From: Akkermansiaceae bacterium
Lineage (GTDB): Bacteria; Verrucomicrobiota; Verrucomicrobiia; Verrucomicrobiales; Akkermansiaceae
Direction: 5' to 3'
Assembly (NCBI GenBank): GCA_903888515.1
Contig: CAISTY010000203.1
Location: 1-38,865, forward strand
Length of the DNA: 38,865 nucleotides
Within the stretch, counting starts at the first letter, position 1, and every line of letters starts with the position of its first letter. Shown piece after piece: positions 18,708 to 26,484 of this stretch. A model generated the notes under the pieces. That model worked only from the letters and a program-made list of their open reading frames with translations, made no database searches and had not been told where the DNA came from. The position numbers and the translations under genes were made by a program.

Positions 18708-20087
18708 TTAATTGCGGATGGCCTTGAGCCGGGCAAACAGTTTGTCACCGCTGGCGTTGACCGCCGGAATGTTGACAGTGACCATACCCGCACCCGGGGT
18801 GTTCATATACACACTGGGATTGCCGCCAACCGGCGGTACATTGATATTCGTGGTGCCGATTGTTATTGTGTTAGATAGATTTCCGGGATCGCCGCCCCAT
18901 TCGACGACCAGGGTCGTCTCGGAAACCGACGTGCTGGCGCGGTGGAACTCGAGGGTCAGTCCGTTAGATAAGCTGCCGGTGCAGTGAGGCAGGATGGACG
19001 GCGTGTCGTTGCGGGTCGGGTCGCCGCCGAGAATCCATTCGAGCCCGTTGTCAATTCCGTCATGGTCGTAATCGATGTCGAATGCCGCATTGCCACCACT
19101 CAGGTTGTTAGGCGCCGTGGTGGCCCAGGTGTCGTAGGTCGAACCGCTGGTGCTGGTCAGTGCCAGCACGCCGGTGGCCTCGGTGAAGGTCCATGTCCTG
19201 CCACCACCGGTTCTGGTCCAGACGTGGGAACTTTTCAACCAGGCTTCATCGACTCCGCCAACGGTGGTGACCACGCTGAAGGTGGCGCCATAGGATTCTG
19301 TCAAGCTCGTGGCATCCACCAGCGTCCAGCCCCCGGAGGCGTTAGTCACGGCGGCGGTGTCGATGCTGAATACCCCGTTCAAAGTGACCGTGCCGGTGCC
19401 GGCGAGTCGGTTGTTAGAGTCATTGGTGACGACGAACTTCATTCCGGCATTCTCACCAAGAACCAATATGCCGGCATCAACCGTGGTATTGCCGGTATAG
19501 ATGTTCACGCCGGAAAAGGTCAGCGTGCCGAGCCCGGTCTTGGTGATGGCATGGTGGTTCCCCCCGTCGGAAATCACGGCGGAAATAGAGCAAGTGCCCG
19601 CAATATTGAAATTGCCGCTTTGCCCGAGAATGAGCTTCAACACACCGGTGCCGCTGGTATTGTCCCCTCGGATATTGAAAATACTACTGCCGGCGGCCAC
19701 ATAAAGAAGATCCTCCTTCGTGCCGCTAACGGAATTGCCGGAATTGCCCGCACCGCCCAGCGTCAGGTTGCTATTCGTTGCAGTGGTCGTTGCATTCCGG
19801 ATCGAGAAAGTACCGGCGGTGGCAGTGACATTGAAGGAACCAACCGTCAGGTCATCGGCAGTAAGGGTTCTGATTCCCGTCGTGGCCGTAAAGACCGCAT
19901 CATGGGTCACCGAAGGCACCGCGCCGAGGCTCCAGTTGGTGGAGACGAGCAGGCTGCCGGTCGCGGAACCGGTAAAATCATCAGCCGTATTTTGCGCCAG
20001 TGCCGAGTGGGTGGCGATGAATCCGGCGAGGATGTGGGTGGTGGGGAATCCGGTTCCAAGCCAACAGAGGGGGGATAACGATTTCAT
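18708..20087 (-). CDS. Secreted autotransporter-repeat-like beta-helix protein
   Basis: This is about 459 residues. The N-terminus is a signal-like hydrophobic stretch (LAGFIATHSALAQN). The middle has autotransporter-associated beta-strand repeats, including the hallmark ITKTGLGTLTFSG-x-NIYTGNTTVDAGILVLGENA and a following GTGTVTLNG. Such repeats form a beta-helix in very large verrucomicrobial surface proteins. The C-terminal part has DIDYDHDGIDNGLEWILGGDP, a calcium-binding thrombospondin-3-like segment common just before exported C-terminal regions in this phylum, and ends LFARLKAIRN. I see neither an outer-membrane barrel nor a clear PEP-CTERM motif. ATG 20087 is chosen because TAGG lies six bases upstream; 20093 is equally in frame. 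It is probably a cell-surface or matrix protein of unknown partner. Confidence 0.7.
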   Translation of the reverse strand: MKSLSPLCWLGTGFPTTHILAGFIATHSALAQNTADDFTGSATGSLLVSTNWSLGAVPSVTHDAVFTATTGIRTLTADDLTVGSFNVTATAGTFSIRNATTTATNSNLTLGGAGNSGNSVSGTKEDLLYVAAGSSIFNIRGDNTSGTGVLKLILGQSGNFNIAGTCSISAVISDGGNHHAITKTGLGTLTFSGVNIYTGNTTVDAGILVLGENAGMKFVVTNDSNNRLAGTGTVTLNGVFSIDTAAVTNASGGWTLVDATSLTESYGATFSVVTTVGGVDEAWLKSSHVWTRTGGGRTWTFTEATGVLALTSTSGSTYDTWATTAPNNLSGGNAAFDIDYDHDGIDNGLEWILGGDPTRNDTPSILPHCTGSLSNGLTLEFHRASTSVSETTLVVEWGGDPGNLSNTITIGTTNINVPPVGGNPSVYMNTPGAGMVTVNIPAVNASGDKLFARLKAIRN

Positions 20088-20166
20088 AGTCATCCTAGGG
20101 AGCACACCCCGGCCGCTTTTTCAAGATCTTTCCTCATCTCCAGGTTTTTTTTTCAGGAGGGACGAA

Positions 20167-20391
20167 ATGATGAAACAAAACAACCTGAAAAAGAAGCTTG
20201 CGTGCAGGAACGGGATGCTTTATTTCTCATTTCAGTCGCACGCGGACTGCCGGATGATTTCCTCCGGCATGGCGCATGCGATGCAATATCCGGCCCACCG
20301 CCGCACCATGATTTTTCCGGGACGACTCCATATCGAACATCTAACCGATCATTCTGATTGGTCGGGCCACGCTGCTGTTACCGATCCATGA
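20167..20391 (+). CDS. Candidate small ORF with strong ribosome-binding site upstream of infC
   Basis: AGGAGG (20155-20160) stands six bases before ATGATG at 20167, the best Shine-Dalgarno arrangement in the neighbourhood. The frame runs 74 codons to 20391 (MMKQNNLKKKLACRNG...). The product is basic at its N-terminus and rich in His and Met, and I recognise no family. Codon use does not look like that of the neighbouring genes. It ends 108 bases before the infC start, so it could be a leader peptide or chance. A T9 run at 20145-20153 precedes it. Confidence 0.3.
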   Translation: MMKQNNLKKKLACRNGMLYFSFQSHADCRMISSGMAHAMQYPAHRRTMIFPGRLHIEHLTDHSDWSGHAAVTDP

Positions 20392-20412
20392 TCCGGCGTT
20401 TGGTCCATCGTT

Positions 20413-20468
20413 CCGCACCCCTCTTCGCACCGGTTTTGTGCGGCGGCTTTGTCCGTCCGTGCGGCGGC
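20413..20468 (+). promoter_or_regulatory. Possible alternative-hairpin leader of infC
   Basis: CCGCAC at 20413-20418 can pair with either of two identical GTGCGGCGGC words at 20438-20447 and 20459-20468, giving mutually exclusive stems just before the ribosome-binding site. Bacterial infC genes are commonly regulated in their leaders, so a switch is plausible, but it is inferred from pairing alone. Confidence 0.35.
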
Positions 20469-20486
20469 GCGTCGCATTCACCCACT

Positions 20487-20491
20487 GGAGG
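20487..20491 (+). promoter_or_regulatory. infC ribosome-binding site that fixes the ATC start
   Basis: GGAGG lies here, eight bases before ATC at 20500. No ATG or GTG in the correct frame lies at a useful distance, while the conserved IF-3 N-terminus begins exactly at that ATC. Confidence 0.7.
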
Positions 20492-20499
20492 ACAATCCC

Positions 20500-21228
20500 A
20501 TCGCTAAGCCCACAAGAGACCAAAACAGGGGTCGTTACCGCGATATGACGCGGATCAATGACCGCATCCGTGCCCCGAAAGTTCGCGTCGTCCTCGCCAC
20601 CGGCGAGCAACTCGGCGTCATGAGTTCCCGCGAGGCGCTCGCCAAAGCCCAGGCCTTGGGACTTGACCTCGTCGAAATCGCCGGACAAGCGGACCCGCCC
20701 GTCTGCAAAATCGTCGATTACGGGAAATACAAATACGAGCAGGCCAAGCTGAAGAAACAGAAATCGAAAAGCGCCACGCGGATGAAGGAAGTGAAATTCC
20801 GCGTCGGCACCGGCCAACACGACTACAACATCAAGCTGGGTCGGGCGGAAGGTTTCCTTGAGGGCAACCACAAGTGCCGTTTTGTCCTACAATTCCGCGG
20901 ACGCGAAAACGCCCACAAGGACTTGGGATTCGTGGTGCTCAACCGGATCATCGAAGACCTCAAAGCCATGGCACAGGTGGACCAGGCACCCCGCCTCAAC
21001 GGTCGCGCCGTCGCGATGATCCTCTCGCCGCTTCCCGCGCACCTGCGCAAGCGCAAGTTCCACCTGTTCCATGGCGAACTCATGGACGAGGACGACTTCG
21101 AAGAGGACGAAACCCACGAACCCGAAATCGATGACGAGATTCCGGATGAAGTGCCGGATGAAGCGCCAGCCGAAGTCTCTGACGAGCCCCGGCCGGTACA
21201 GCCAGATCCGGCGCCCACTCCGGCATGA
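20500..21228 (+). CDS. infC: Translation initiation factor IF-3, with ATC start
   Basis: The 242-residue product has the full IF-3 fold. The N-terminal domain is MTRINDRIRAPKVRVV, GEQLGVMSSREALAKAQALGLDLVEIA, PPVCKIVDYGKYKYE. The Lys-rich linker reads KKQKSKSATRMKEVKFR. The C-terminal domain is HDYNIKLGRAEGFLEGNHKCRFVLQFRGRENAH and ends near KFHLFHGEL. IF-3 binds the 30S subunit and checks the start codon and initiator tRNA. An acidic, Pro-rich tail of about 50 residues (DEDDFEEDETHEPEIDDE...) follows the standard domain. The start is ATC (IAKPTRDQNRGR) behind GGAGG. Rare start codons are a known hallmark of infC and allow autoregulation, because IF-3 rejects them. The usual partners rpmI and rplT are not downstream. 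Confidence 0.92.
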   Translation: MAKPTRDQNRGRYRDMTRINDRIRAPKVRVVLATGEQLGVMSSREALAKAQALGLDLVEIAGQADPPVCKIVDYGKYKYEQAKLKKQKSKSATRMKEVKFRVGTGQHDYNIKLGRAEGFLEGNHKCRFVLQFRGRENAHKDLGFVVLNRIIEDLKAMAQVDQAPRLNGRAVAMILSPLPAHLRKRKFHLFHGELMDEDDFEEDETHEPEIDDEIPDEVPDEAPAEVSDEPRPVQPDPAPTPA

Positions 21229-21248
21229 TTTTCCCCGCTGCCCGTGGC

Positions 21249-21265
21249 GGCGGTTTCCAACCGCC
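21249..21265 (+). terminator. Hairpin after infC
   Basis: GGCGGTT / AACCGCC with a 3-nt loop begins 21 bases after the infC stop. The following sequence is only moderately T-rich (TATTTG). It could end the infC transcript. Confidence 0.35.
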
Positions 21266-21459
21266 CCGCCTATTTGAAATCGGGTTTTGAATCCATCTGG
21301 AATCCAGCGTCGAGAAAGGGTAGTCCTTAGTCAGGCCCGCCCTTGTGAGGCACAAGCGCACGAGCGGATTTTGCACCCTTGGTTGAGCGAACTGCGACAG
21401 GCGGTTTTTTATGATCGCGTTTTCCGGCTGCATTCTGCTTGACTACCCGCGCGTCCGCG

Positions 21460-22845
21460 ATGCCCGAAGATTCCACCGAAGACACCCTGTTGCTGGTCGA
21501 CCCCGATCTGGATTTTCTGGAATGGGCCACGCAGCATTTGGCTGCGGAGAACCTGCGGATCCTGCGCTGTGACAACGCGGCCAACGCCCTCAAGGTCCTG
21601 GAAAACCAATCGATCGGGGTGGTCGTTGCAGGGATGAATCTGGAGCCCTTCGATGGCATGGAACTGCTCCGGCGCATTCTCCAACAGAGTCCGCAGACGC
21701 TGGTGATCCTCACCGTGGGCTTTCCGAGCACCGGACAAATCATCGAAGCCACCCACCATGGTGCCCACGATGTGCTGCGCCGGGAATCACTGGCCTTCGA
21801 ATTAAGGCACATCGTGGAATCCGCCCTGCAAACCCGCGAACAACGCCGCAGCGCGAGCCAACCAGTCACCGAACTGCCAAAATACGATGGACGGGTGAAA
21901 ATCATCGGAGTCTCACGGGCACTGCAGGAGGTTTTCAAGCGGGTCGGCCGGGTCGCCAAATCCGACGCTCCCGTCCTGATCGTCGGCGAGAGTGGCACCG
22001 GCAAGGAACTCGTCGCCAAGGCGCTGCACGAATACAGTCCGAGGCGCCAAAAGGAAATGATCACCATCAACTGCGGTGCCATTCCGGACAATCTGTTAGA
22101 AAGCGAGCTTTTCGGTCATGAAAAAGGATCCTTCACCGGGGCGATCGCCCGCCGCGAAGGCCGCTTCGAACAAGCCGACGGTGGCACGCTTTTTCTCGAT
22201 GAAATCGGCGACATGCCGCTCACCATCCAGGTGAAACTGCTGCGCGTGTTGCAGGACGGTTCGTTTTCCCGGGTGGGATCTAACGAAACCATCATTAGCG
22301 ACGCACGGATCATCGCCGCCACTCACACCAACCTGGCCGAGGCGGTCACGGCCGGGCGCTTTCGCGAGGATCTCTACTATCGGCTCAATGTGGTGGAAAT
22401 CCGCATTCCCCCGCTGCGCGAACGCCCGGAAGACATCCCGCTGTTAGCTGATTTTTTCCTTCAGCGCATCACCAAGAAAAACGGCATGGCCCGCATCCAC
22501 CTTGCCGTCGAGGCCATCAACACCCTGCAATCCCACTCTTGGCCGGGCAACGTCCGCGAGTTGGAAAACACCATCGCCAGGGCCTGCGCGCTCACCTCTT
22601 CCAACATCCTGCTGCCGGCGGATATTCCCCTCACTTCCGCTCCGGGCAGATCACCCGCATTGCTCCCGGTGGCCATCGACCAGTTGATTAATGTGGCCCC
22701 CACCGGCGTGGATCTGCTCGCATGGGTCACCCGCGAGATTGCAGGCCGCGTGGTCGAACGTGCGGCGGGCGACCTCAAAGAGGCGTCGGGCGTGCTCAAC
22801 CTGCCCGCAGACGCGCTCCGGAAAATTCTCGCAGGGACATTCTAA
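21460..22845 (+). CDS. Sigma-54-dependent transcriptional activator with degenerate receiver domain
   Basis: This is 461 residues from ATG 21460. The N-terminal receiver-like domain (8-125) keeps the fold, but the phospho-acceptor Asp is Gly58 (VVVAGMNLEPFDG), the second acidic-pocket residue is Pro15, and the conserved Lys is Arg108. The AAA+ domain is complete: Walker A GESGTGKE (176-183), the sigma-54 contact loop GSFTGA (223-228), Walker B TLFLDEIGD (244-251), and RLNVVEIRIPPLRERPEDIPLL. A short C-terminal region (about 400-461) resembles a weak Fis-type helix-turn-helix. It should drive open-complex formation at sigma-54 promoters, probably without phosphorylation. The TPR gene starts five bases after its stop, so the two are probably one operon. 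TTG 21439 is an alternative start. Confidence 0.87.
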   Translation: MPEDSTEDTLLLVDPDLDFLEWATQHLAAENLRILRCDNAANALKVLENQSIGVVVAGMNLEPFDGMELLRRILQQSPQTLVILTVGFPSTGQIIEATHHGAHDVLRRESLAFELRHIVESALQTREQRRSASQPVTELPKYDGRVKIIGVSRALQEVFKRVGRVAKSDAPVLIVGESGTGKELVAKALHEYSPRRQKEMITINCGAIPDNLLESELFGHEKGSFTGAIARREGRFEQADGGTLFLDEIGDMPLTIQVKLLRVLQDGSFSRVGSNETIISDARIIAATHTNLAEAVTAGRFREDLYYRLNVVEIRIPPLRERPEDIPLLADFFLQRITKKNGMARIHLAVEAINTLQSHSWPGNVRELENTIARACALTSSNILLPADIPLTSAPGRSPALLPVAIDQLINVAPTGVDLLAWVTREIAGRVVERAAGDLKEASGVLNLPADALRKILAGTF

Positions 22846-22849
22846 CTTC

Positions 22850-25396
22850 ATGAAATCCAGGTCGGTTTTTCCGTTCATCCTGTTAGTTCTGCAGTCCGTC
22901 CTGTCAGGGCAGGATATTGCCGCGCTGATGCGCAAGGGAGATGATGCGTTGGCCTCCGGCCTGTGGGAAATGGCCGCCCTGCATTTCAGCGATTGCCTCG
23001 CGCACCGGGATCTCCGCGTTGAAGACAAATCGCAGGTGGCTATCCGCCTCGCCGAGTCCTGGATCCGCGATGGCAAACCTGCGGAGGCCCTCGCCTTGCT
23101 CAACCAATCACTGGTCGCACAACATCCCGAGGTACCTTTCTGGAAAGGCCAGGCCTTGGCAGGATTGGGACACTTCTCCGAGGCTCTCGCCGCCTTCAAG
23201 CCCTTATTGGCAAATCCGGCGGCACCCCACCGCAACGAAACCGGATTCACCATGGCCAGTCTGCAGTGGGCACTGGGTCAGCCGGCAGACGCATTGGCAA
23301 CTCTCTCCACTCTCGCGGACACTCCCGACGACAAGGCACTGACCGCCAAGGCGCAACTCCATCAGGTGGAAATTCTGCTGGATCTCGGACGCTCCAATGA
23401 TGCGCGGAAAACCATGCCCGCCACATCTTCGATCCGCCCCGGCGAGCTTCCACTCGCGACGTTTCTCGAAGCCCATTTGCTCCTTGCCGAAGACCAGGCG
23501 GCAGAGGCCACTGTTAGATTCCAAACCCTCGTTGATCAACCGCAAGGTCAGTCCCTCTTCCACCACCATGCCGCGGCCATCGGTCTCGCCGATGCCCTGC
23601 TTGCCCGGAAATCTCCGGAAGCCGCTTCGAATTTCCTGCTCTCGTTCATTCAGGACCACCCCGATTCTCCCCTGTTGCAGCCCATGTTCAAACGCCTGCT
23701 TGACGGATTGCCCGACACTCCCACGGCGACGGATCCCGTCCTCGAACGCCTGGCGCAATGGATCAGTCCCAGCGAACTCACCGCCACCGGTGCGATCAAC
23801 ACCCTCGAGGCCAACGCCGCCTCAGCATGGCCAAGCACCTTCCCTTCCAACGAATTGCTCGCCTTCTCGCTCTTCACCCGCGCACTCGGACTTCATCGCA
23901 TCCAGACCCCCGCAGCACGTGCCGAGGCCCGCCGACTCCTCACCCGCCTCCGGCTTGAATTTCCCGCTCACATGCTCACCCAGCGCGCCCTGTTCCAAGC
24001 GGCCCGCTGGGCGCTTGACGAAGGCGCCGTTGACCGTGCCTTCAGCATGCTCGACACCCTCCGGGAATCCGCCCCATCGCCCGGCATGCGGGGTGAAGCG
24101 GCTTTTCTCGAAGCCCGCACCGCATTCTCCAAGGGAGACAAGGATCAGTCTATCCGGTTGTTCGAAGAAGCCGCCAAATCACTGGCTGAAAACGAGGCGC
24201 AAACCGCCCGTTTCAATGCCGCCATTCTGCGACTTCCCGGTTCCCCCTCCCCCACCCCGGTGCTCCAAACAACCCCTGCTCCAAACAACCCGCTCGCCGC
24301 CGATCTGGAACTCGAACGCGCCCTTTCTCACAGTGATTCGGGCACCTCAAAATCCGCCATCAAGGAGTTCCTGACTCGCCATCCAGAGCACCCGAGAGTT
24401 CCCGAAGCCCGCCTCGCGGCCGCCGAAGCCGCTCTGGCAGAACCCACCGCCGATCTTCCCTTTGCCCGCGAGCAACTGGCCGTTCTAACGGAAGATCCGG
24501 AAAAATCCATTGGCTTGAGTGCCTTGCGGATCGCCTTGGTCAGACTCCGCATCAGTGATCTCGCGAAGGACTCTGCCGCCGCCATCACCATCGCCAAGTC
24601 CATCCTCGAACTCTATCCGGCGGATCCCGCAGCGGGCGAGGCCGCGTTCATCCTCGGACGCAATCTCTTCCAAACCCGCAACTACAACGACGCCCGTCTC
24701 GTCCTCCAAAAACTCGCCGCTGCCGACACCGACCCGGATCGCGCTCAAGCCGCCGGACTGCTGGCGGCCCGCTCCGCCGCTCTCGTCCCCACCAGCCAAT
24801 CCCAACAGGAAGCCCTCAGCCTGTTCGACAAGGTGATTGAATCCAAAGGCTCCGTCGCCTCCATCGCCATGCTGGAAAAAGCCCGCCTCATGATCGACCT
24901 GAACCGCCTCCAGGAAGCCTCCGCTTTCCTGCGCAACTGGTTCAACTCCCTGCCCAAAAGCGATCCTCTCCATCTACCCGCCGGATTTCTGTTAGGTGAG
25001 GCGATCTACGCCCAAGGCAGTGTCAACCCCGATTCCCTCACCGACGCGCTCGCGGTTTACGATCAACTACTCGTCCACACGGAGAAGCGTCCCTCGGTCT
25101 TCAACCGCCTGCAATACCTCCGCGGCAGAACCTTGGAACAGATTCCCGACGCGAAGGATGCGTCGCGCAAACGCGAAAAACAGGCGTTCATCGCCTATTA
25201 CTCGGTGCTCGAAACTCCCCCCCCCCCGCCGAATGGCACTACTTCGAACTTTGCGGCTTCCGCGCCCTCGCCCTGTTGGAAAAAGCCGGTCGCTGGACGG
25301 CCGCCATCGCTTGCGCCAAAAAAATCGCGTCCTTCAAAGGCCCGCGTGCTGAAGAAGCCGCCACCCGCACCAGACAACTCCAACTCAAACACATGA
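22850..25396 (+). CDS. Secreted tetratricopeptide-repeat protein, frame-shifted at a C11 run
   Basis: The product has a signal peptide (SVFPFILLVLQSVLSGQD) and then TPR-like helical pairs through most of its length. Examples are LASGLWEMAALHFSDCLAHRD, PAEALALLNQSLV, HFSEALAAFKPLL and YNDARLVLQKLAAADTDP. This resembles outer-membrane assembly or gliding-type TPR scaffolds. At 25217-25227 a run of eleven C puts the 3' end out of frame, and the last 57 or so codons as read (PPPPPNGTTSN...) are not protein-like. In another frame the DNA continues EWHYFELCGFRALALLEKAGRW and ends KHMIWED at TGA 25408-25410, which clearly continues the TPR pattern. Nine or twelve Cs would restore it. So the gene is either phase-variable or contains a one-base homopolymer error. 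It starts five bases after the sigma-54 activator. Confidence 0.8.
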   Translation: MKSRSVFPFILLVLQSVLSGQDIAALMRKGDDALASGLWEMAALHFSDCLAHRDLRVEDKSQVAIRLAESWIRDGKPAEALALLNQSLVAQHPEVPFWKGQALAGLGHFSEALAAFKPLLANPAAPHRNETGFTMASLQWALGQPADALATLSTLADTPDDKALTAKAQLHQVEILLDLGRSNDARKTMPATSSIRPGELPLATFLEAHLLLAEDQAAEATVRFQTLVDQPQGQSLFHHHAAAIGLADALLARKSPEAASNFLLSFIQDHPDSPLLQPMFKRLLDGLPDTPTATDPVLERLAQWISPSELTATGAINTLEANAASAWPSTFPSNELLAFSLFTRALGLHRIQTPAARAEARRLLTRLRLEFPAHMLTQRALFQAARWALDEGAVDRAFSMLDTLRESAPSPGMRGEAAFLEARTAFSKGDKDQSIRLFEEAAKSLAENEAQTARFNAAILRLPGSPSPTPVLQTTPAPNNPLAADLELERALSHSDSGTSKSAIKEFLTRHPEHPRVPEARLAAAEAALAEPTADLPFAREQLAVLTEDPEKSIGLSALRIALVRLRISDLAKDSAAAITIAKSILELYPADPAAGEAAFILGRNLFQTRNYNDARLVLQKLAAADTDPDRAQAAGLLAARSAALVPTSQSQQEALSLFDKVIESKGSVASIAMLEKARLMIDLNRLQEASAFLRNWFNSLPKSDPLHLPAGFLLGEAIYAQGSVNPDSLTDALAVYDQLLVHTEKRPSVFNRLQYLRGRTLEQIPDAKDASRKREKQAFIAYYSVLETPPPPPNGTTSNFAASAPSPCWKKPVAGRPPSLAPKKSRPSKARVLKKPPPAPDNSNSNT
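25217..25227 (+). repeat. C11 homopolymer inside the TPR gene
   Basis: Eleven consecutive C sit near the 3' end of the TPR gene and break its frame. A second run of eight or so C lies at about 25444-25451, just after the gene. Confidence 0.9.
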
Positions 25397-25462
25397 TCTG
25401 GGAAGACTGATGGGAGGAGATCGTGGATCGTGGATAGATGATACCCCCCCCTCCATCCACTA

Positions 25463-25560
25463 TCCTCAATCCTCAATCCTCAATCCTCAATCCTCAATCC
25501 TCAATCCTCAATCCTCAATCCTCAATCCTCAATCCTCAATCCTCAATCCTCAATCCTCAA
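25463..25560 (+). repeat. Heptamer tandem array, 14 perfect copies of TCCTCAA
   Basis: The array is 98 bp, fourteen exact head-to-tail TCCTCAA units, followed by a degenerate TCTTCCAA. It lies between the TPR gene end (25410 if in frame) and the dapB start (25582), ending 21 bases before the ATG. Because three units make 21 bases, the frame stays open and gives a spurious N-terminal repeat on dapB. Confidence 0.97.
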
Positions 25561-25581
25561 TCTTCCAACCACACCACCCAC

Positions 25582-26319
25582 ATGCTCAAGCTCCTCATTA
25601 CTGGCAAATCCGGCCGCATGGGCCAGGCCCTGCTGGAGGCGGCCGCCGGAGAATCCCGTGTCACTGTCGTTGCCACCCACGATATCGGCGAGGATTTGAT
25701 CGCCGCCATGCAACCTGCCGCCTGCACGATTGATTTCACCGTTCATGCGTTTACCTCCCAAGTCATCGCCGCCGCGTTACAACATGGTAGTAGCCTGGTG
25801 ATCGGCACCACCGGCCACAGCGATGAACAACGCGCCATGATCCGGGCAGCCTCACTCCAAATCCCCATCGTTTGCGCGGCGAATTATTCGATCGGCGTCA
25901 ATACCTTGTTCTGGCTCACCCAGCAAGCCGCCCGCGTCCTTACCCAGGACCGTTACGATATCGAGGTCACCGAAATGCACCACCGCCACAAAATCGACGC
26001 GCCTTCCGGCACCGCGCGCCGTTTGTTAGAGATCCTCACCGCGGAAACCCATACCTCGCTCGATGCCGACGTCGCCCACGGCCGCTGCGGCAATATCGGT
26101 CCGCGCAAAGTCCGTGAAATCGGCATGCACGCACTGCGCGGCGGCGACGTCGTGGGCGATCACACCGTGATTTTTGCCGCCGACGGCGAACGCGTCGAAC
26201 TCACCCACAAGGCATCCTCGCGTCTCACCTTCGCCGCCGGTGCCATCCGTGCCTCCCTGTGGCTCCAGGATCAACCCGCCGGTCTCTACGACATGCAGGA
26301 CGTGCTCGGCCTCAGGTGA
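25582..26319 (+). CDS. dapB: 4-hydroxy-tetrahydrodipicolinate reductase
   Basis: The 245-residue protein matches DapB. The N-terminal nucleotide-binding motif is GKSGRMGQ (residues 8-15). DFTVHAF and IGTTGHS follow. The active-site signature is EMHHRHKIDAPSGTA, with the catalytic His and the Lys/Ser/Gly/Thr substrate contacts. The enzyme reduces 4-hydroxy-tetrahydrodipicolinate with NAD(P)H in the cytoplasmic lysine and diaminopimelate pathway. The real start is ATG 25582; the open frame upstream only translates the heptamer array. No Shine-Dalgarno is visible (upstream is AACCACACCACCCAC). The 14-copy array close to the start could affect expression if its length changes. It ends just before a strong hairpin shared with the convergent methyltransferase gene. 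Confidence 0.93.
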   Translation: MLKLLITGKSGRMGQALLEAAAGESRVTVVATHDIGEDLIAAMQPAACTIDFTVHAFTSQVIAAALQHGSSLVIGTTGHSDEQRAMIRAASLQIPIVCAANYSIGVNTLFWLTQQAARVLTQDRYDIEVTEMHHRHKIDAPSGTARRLLEILTAETHTSLDADVAHGRCGNIGPRKVREIGMHALRGGDVVGDHTVIFAADGERVELTHKASSRLTFAAGAIRASLWLQDQPAGLYDMQDVLGLR

Positions 26320-26342
26320 CGCCGGCAGCAACGCGTGCTTCG

Positions 26343-26378
26343 TACCAATGAGTGATGCGACCGCATCAATCATTGGTA
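26343..26378. terminator. Strong hairpin between convergent dapB and rRNA methyltransferase
   Basis: Sixteen-base arms (TACCAATGAGTGATGC and its partner) pair with one mismatch around the 4-nt loop GACC. It starts 24 bases after the dapB stop, and the convergent methyltransferase gene ends at 26485, so it fits a bidirectional terminator. Confidence 0.6.
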
Positions 26379-26484
26379 GGAGTTGCCCGGAAGGGATGGC
26401 TCAAGCAAATAGCCGCGTTGTTTGCGATCATGTTAGGAACCATTGTTTCCACTCAGGTCAGCAGTGCATCCCGGTTTGGAAGGA

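Noticed and set aside
25438..25581. N-terminal extension of dapB with a repeated NPQSSIL peptide
   Set aside because: It is translation of the heptamer array; DapB proteins begin at the nucleotide-binding segment encoded from 25582.
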